DNA from: Alphaproteobacteria bacterium PA2
GTDB lineage: Bacteria; Pseudomonadota; Alphaproteobacteria; Caulobacterales; Caulobacteraceae
Reading direction: 5' to 3'
Length of the DNA: 64,000 bases
Assembly: GCA_002256425.1 (NCBI GenBank)
Contig: NKIZ01000001.1
Location: 992,001-1,056,000 of the forward strand
In this document: piece by piece, positions 62,114-64,000 of the stretch
Numbering within the stretch: the first letter of the stretch is position 1
Layout of the letters: the number at the start of each line of letters is the position of its first letter
The notes under the pieces: model-generated
What the model was told of the DNA's origin: nothing
Seen by the model: only the letters and a program-made list of their open reading frames with translations
The model's database searches: none
Made by a program: the position numbers and the translations under genes

Positions 62114-63853
62114 ATGTTGCGCAGATACGGGTTGATGGGACTGGGGTTGCTGCTGGTGCTCGCCGGCTCGATCCTCGCCTGGGCCATACAAACCTCCGGC
62201 GGGGTCAAGGTTTCCGATGTCCGCTTCCCGGGGCCGAAAGGCGTGGTCATGTCGGGCCTGCTTTACACGCCGCGGGGGGTGGACGCCGCCCACCCGGCGC
62301 CGGCAGTGCTGGTCAGTCACGGCTACATCAACACCCGTGAAATGCAGAGCCCCTTCGCCATCGAGCTGTCCCGTCGCGGCTTTGTGGTTCTGGCCATGGA
62401 CATGACCGGGCACGGCTATTCCACCGGCAATGTCGGCGCCAACGGGTTTGGAGGCCCTGCGGCCCTGGCCTATCTCCAGTCGGTTCCCGGGGTGGACCGG
62501 AACAATATCGGCCTGGAAGGGCACAGCCTTGGCGGCGCCCCAGTCTACATGGCGGCCATCTCCCAACCGCAGGGTTACAAGGCCACTGTCCTTGAAGGGT
62601 CTTCACCAGGACTCCTCGGGCCCTCGGTCCCCGTAAACACGCAACTTCCCCGCAACCTCGCCCTGGTTTTCGGCCAGTTTGACGAATTTGCCGGCCTGAT
62701 GTGGAAGACCCCAAAGGGTTCGGACATCGCCGGAACGCCAGGCATCCAGAAGCTGTTCGGCACGGACAAACCCGTGATCGAGGGCAAGGTCTATGGCGAT
62801 GTCGCCGCCGGGACCGCACGCGTGCTTTACAATCCGCCGATCACCCATCCCTGGGAACACTTCTCGAAGGCGGGGGTCGGCCGGGCTGTCGACTGGTTCC
62901 AGAATACGCTATCCGGCGCGGCCTCTCCCAGGGATCCATCAGACCAGATCTGGATCTGGAAGGAGGTCGGTACCCTGACCGCTTTCGTCGGCTTCGTGAT
63001 CCTGATGCTGGGAACCTTTCAGGTCCTGTCCCAGCCTGTGGTCGAAGGCTTCAACGCTCTTGAGGAACCCGCAGGTGGAAAGCCTGGCCCCTCGCGCTGG
63101 CTGGGCCTGGCGGTCACCGCCGCCCTGCCGGCCCTGACCTTCTTCCCCTTCATGAAGCTGGGGGGGCTGTTTGTCCCCATGCGTCTGTTTCCGCAGTACA
63201 TCCATAACCAGCTGGTGGTCTGGGCCCTGCTCAATGCCGTCCTGGCGGTAGTGGTTTCCGTGGTCCTGCGGACAGGGAAGTCGAAGGCGCCTTTGGCCTG
63301 GCTGCGGGATGGCTGGTTCGCAGGCCTTACGGTTGGTGTCGGCTACCTGTCCCTCGTTCTGGCTGATCTGGTTTTCAAGGTCGACTTCCGCTTCTGGGTT
63401 CTGGGTCTCAAGCCCCTGGACGGGGCGCATTTCGGCATGTTCCTGGCTTATCTGGTCCCCTGGCTGGTCTATTTCTGGGTGACGATCCGCGCACTTACGG
63501 CAGTCCTTCCGCCCCGCTCCGAAGGCGCTGCGGCCCAGTATGGCTATGCGATTGTCGCCATGGCCGGCGGCTTCGCGGTCCTGTTGCTGATCCAGTACGG
63601 GACCCTGTTCGCCACCGGCATGCTGCTGACGCCGACCGAACCCCTCAACATCATTGTCGCCATCCAGTTCGTGCCCCTGATGACGTCCCTGGCGGTCGTC
63701 ACGGTCTTCACCTGGCGGCGGACGCGGTCCCATCTGGCCGCCACACTGATCTGCGCCCTGATTGTGTCCTGGTATGTAGCTGGCGGCACCGCGGTTCACT
63801 GGTCGAAGGACTTTCCCATGGCCATCCCCGGCGCGGCCAAGGCCAGGACCTGA
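62114..63853 (+). CDS. Alpha/beta hydrolase fused to a multi-pass membrane domain
   Basis: A 579-residue protein. After an N-terminal helix (5-25), residues 35-280 form an alpha/beta hydrolase with nucleophile elbow 'GLEGHSLGGAPVYM' and oxyanion segment 'VLVSHGYINTREMQSP'. Residues 290-570 contain about seven membrane helices ('FVGFVILMLGTFQVLSQPVV', 'LVVWALLNAVLAVVVSVVL'). The hydrolase should face the periplasm or cytoplasm depending on the first helix. The substrate is unknown. GGGGGAAG precedes the ATG by 5-12 bases. The stop overlaps the next start by one base, so an MFS transporter is co-translated. Confidence 0.87.
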   Translation: MLRRYGLMGLGLLLVLAGSILAWAIQTSGGVKVSDVRFPGPKGVVMSGLLYTPRGVDAAHPAPAVLVSHGYINTREMQSPFAIELSRRGFVVLAMDMTGHGYSTGNVGANGFGGPAALAYLQSVPGVDRNNIGLEGHSLGGAPVYMAAISQPQGYKATVLEGSSPGLLGPSVPVNTQLPRNLALVFGQFDEFAGLMWKTPKGSDIAGTPGIQKLFGTDKPVIEGKVYGDVAAGTARVLYNPPITHPWEHFSKAGVGRAVDWFQNTLSGAASPRDPSDQIWIWKEVGTLTAFVGFVILMLGTFQVLSQPVVEGFNALEEPAGGKPGPSRWLGLAVTAALPALTFFPFMKLGGLFVPMRLFPQYIHNQLVVWALLNAVLAVVVSVVLRTGKSKAPLAWLRDGWFAGLTVGVGYLSLVLADLVFKVDFRFWVLGLKPLDGAHFGMFLAYLVPWLVYFWVTIRALTAVLPPRSEGAAAQYGYAIVAMAGGFAVLLLIQYGTLFATGMLLTPTEPLNIIVAIQFVPLMTSLAVVTVFTWRRTRSHLAATLICALIVSWYVAGGTAVHWSKDFPMAIPGAAKART

Positions 63854-64000
63854 TGGCCAAGGAGGGCGGCTGGGCCGATGTCCTGGGCGAGGGGCGGCTT
63901 CCGCTCTTTGTCCTCATCTGCCTGGGGGTCTGGCTGAATGCTGCTGACAGTCTGGTCACGGCGACCATCATGCCCAGTGTTGGCAAGGCGCTTGGCGGTT
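63853..64000 (+). CDS. MFS transporter, 5' end only
   Basis: The ATG at 63853 overlaps the preceding stop by one base. The 49 codons in the window code for 'LPLFVLICLGVWLNAADSLV' followed by 'TATIMPSVGKALGG', the first helix and loop of an EmrB/QacA-like major facilitator. The rest lies outside. Coupling to the hydrolase suggests export of its product or substrate. Confidence 0.78.
   Translation, partial: MAKEGGWADVLGEGRLPLFVLICLGVWLNAADSLVTATIMPSVGKALGG

Noticed and set aside
1-64000. tRNA or rRNA genes and IS or phage integration sites
   Set aside because: No cloverleaf, rRNA signature, transposase, integrase or flanking direct repeat was seen.

Overview
The window is chromosomal DNA of a high-GC alphaproteobacterium, most likely Caulobacterales (Caulobacter/Phenylobacterium type). 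This is inferred from gene content and order: fdxA followed by carD, comF-grxC-nitrilase-DUF1178, prmC followed by a DUF4167 protein, ptsP beside a RodZ-like protein and ispG, a Zur-controlled TonB-dependent receptor, and several other TonB-linked functions. Coding density is very high and no gap without a gene exceeds about 300 bases. Several convergent neighbours overlap at their 3' ends. I see no tRNA, rRNA, CRISPR array, IS element or prophage.

Layout. 1-3.1 kb: aminophosphonate use, with a DUF5690 membrane protein divergent from a FAD amine oxidase and PhnX. 3.1-5 kb: small unknowns and an HxlR regulator. 5.2-8.2 kb: alpha-galactosidase and a convergent ROK fructokinase. 8.2-14.7 kb: a TonB-dependent receptor with two 2-oxoglutarate/Fe(II) oxygenase genes. 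14.9-23.8 kb: an oxidative cluster with a SARP/TolB/TPR regulator, a 1460-residue P450-DyP peroxidase fusion, a secreted VOC protein and a Baeyer-Villiger type monooxygenase. 23.9-25.1 kb: carD and fdxA. 25.2-31.1 kb: DDAH, penicillin acylase, WYL regulator plus DUF1993, and a methyltransferase. 31.1-33.4 kb: comF-grxC-nitrilase-DUF1178. 33.7-34.6 kb: a lone AT-richer gene with a HEPN RNase-like motif. 34.7-42.1 kb: enoyl-CoA hydratase, M20 peptidase, sulfatase, ClpB. 42.1-44.1 kb: lipoprotein, ArfB and three small membrane proteins. 44.2-46.8 kb: zur divergent from a ZnuD-like receptor with Zur boxes between. 46.8-47.0 kb: two 112-bp tandem repeats full of inverted repeats. 47-54.2 kb: DUF4167, prmC, MOSC, acyltransferase, membrane proteins, prfA. 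54.5-64 kb: a CHASE4-GGDEF-EAL protein, ispG, the RodZ-like protein, ptsP, an alpha/beta hydrolase with a membrane domain, and the start of an MFS transporter.

The most unusual object is the P450-DyP fusion at 16690-21072. One polypeptide carries a P450 with intact heme-ligand and ExxR motifs but an atypical I-helix, two membrane segments, two copies of an 'IHFA ... (N/Y)xDG' element, and a DyP peroxidase with its GxxDG-type Asp and proximal His. It lies 47 bp behind its likely regulator. All product names rest on motif recognition by eye; no database search was run.
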